Shown here: positions 63,486-64,000 of the stretch, in pieces
Layout: every line of letters begins with the position of its first letter
How positions within the stretch are numbered: the stretch's first letter is position 1
Origin: Alicyclobacillus sp. SO9
GTDB taxonomy: Bacteria; Bacillota; Bacilli; Alicyclobacillales; Alicyclobacillaceae
Assembly (NCBI RefSeq): GCF_016406125.1
Contig: NZ_CP066339.1
Coordinates: forward strand, 5,084,001 to 5,148,000
Length of the DNA: 64,000 bases
Direction of reading: 5' to 3'
Translations under genes and position numbers: made by a program
The notes under the pieces: generated by a model
The model's input: the letters and a program-made list of their open reading frames with translations, nothing else
The model's database searches: none
What the model was told of the DNA's origin: nothing

Positions 63486-64000
63486 TTATTGGGTCTTCTG
63501 TCTAACCAATTTCCCTTTGCTAATCTCATTGAGTACGGATGTTATCTTACCAGACGCATCACTAATCATTGTATCTTTCTCAGGCTTCCCTGAAGCACTA
63601 TCGAGCTTGACTGTGTACTGAGTGGGGTTATTCGGAGCACTTGTAAACGAGATGGATGTTCCGTTTTTCATCTTAAGCTCGAGCCACTCACCGCCACCCT
63701 GTGAAATCGCCGTCTGATATGGTTTGATTGCTGTATCATTGGAAAGTCCTTTAAGCAAAGTGTTTATAAGCCTTGCTGACGTTCCTTTAGCGGGATGAAT
63801 GGTAAAATTCCCAGCTGCTCCAGGACCCCATCCCTGAATAGAGATCGAATTTATATCAGTAGTCGAAATTGACAACCATGACGGTAAATCGGGGTTTTGA
63901 ACAGAGTTAGGCGCTGTAAGTGTTGGGTGAGAACCGGCGGAAAATGGAAATGTCCCTGATGATGCGAGTGGCAGAGATTTAAGGATAGCGATTGCTTGTT
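63486..64000 (-). CDS. Hypothetical protein, 5' end outside the window
   Basis: At least 171 codons; the frame is open to the right edge (QAIAILKSLPLASSGTFPFS...) so the start is not in view, and the TTG at 63875 is internal. Ser/Thr/Gly-rich, likely exported (NPDLPSWLSISTTDINSISIQGWGPG, WLELKMKNGTSISFTS). No family recognised. Confidence 0.6.
   Translation of the reverse strand, partial: QAIAILKSLPLASSGTFPFSAGSHPTLTAPNSVQNPDLPSWLSISTTDINSISIQGWGPGAAGNFTIHPAKGTSARLINTLLKGLSNDTAIKPYQTAISQGGGEWLELKMKNGTSISFTSAPNNPTQYTVKLDSASGKPEKDTMISDASGKITSVLNEISKGKLVRQKTQ

Overview
The window looks like chromosome of a moderately GC-balanced, spore-forming Gram-positive bacterium (class Bacilli; I infer Alicyclobacillaceae or a close relative). 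The reasons are AGGAGG-type ribosome sites, frequent GTG/TTG starts, an alpha/beta-type spore-protein domain, a speE-speB-DUF1934-pbp neighbourhood like the one known from Bacillus, and B12-dependent lysine-degradation genes. No rRNA, tRNA or CRISPR array was found.

1-9.6 kb: ABC export genes at the left edge; a peroxiredoxin whose peroxidatic cysteine codon is TGA, followed at the right distance by a SECIS-like hairpin (a probable selenoprotein); a second ABC pair whose ATPase has lost its signature/Walker B region; an esterase, an NAD-dependent epimerase-like protein, an acetyltransferase, a YoaE-type molybdopterin oxidoreductase and an exported wall-type protein.

9.6-22.8 kb: a minus-strand lysine fermentation operon (kdd-kamA-kamB-kamC-kamD-kamE). 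It lies downstream of a good sigma-54 (-24/-12) promoter at about 18.0 kb and two AACGG/CCGTT dyads that could be enhancer sites. A PAS/AAA+/Fis-type sigma-54 activator is encoded at 20.0-21.8 kb. Between activator and promoter sits a 1.7-kb array of four tandem ~450-bp units, each made of five or six GATC-cored dyads spaced about 41 bp apart. A single six-dyad set recurs at 28.2-28.5 kb.

22-51.7 kb: mostly core genes. These are a spore-protein-like gene, DUF1934, agmatinase, spermidine synthase, a class A PBP, aspartate aminotransferase, an SDR, CapA and Mur-ligase-like proteins (divergent pair), uridine kinase, M29 aminopeptidase, an MMPL transporter, a kelch lipoprotein, a PAP2-GDPD membrane fusion, a DUF3311/SSS symporter pair, a GntR(YtrA)-ABC operon with a perfect 33-bp palindromic operator, and an OmpR-family two-component system.

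51.9-64 kb: an accessory, decaying, AT-richer region almost entirely on the minus strand. It holds small lipoproteins and membrane proteins, a truncated HIT gene and a broken NUDIX gene, an ORF-less group II intron and a 5' piece of another, a dispersed ~50-bp intergenic repeat, and three paralogous copies of a two-gene module (an ~80-aa protein translationally coupled to a retropepsin-like aspartyl protease), one of them frameshifted.

The strongest candidates for something new are the Sec-peroxiredoxin, the ~41-bp-phased dyad arrays beside the sigma-54-controlled lysine operon, and the triplicated protease module.
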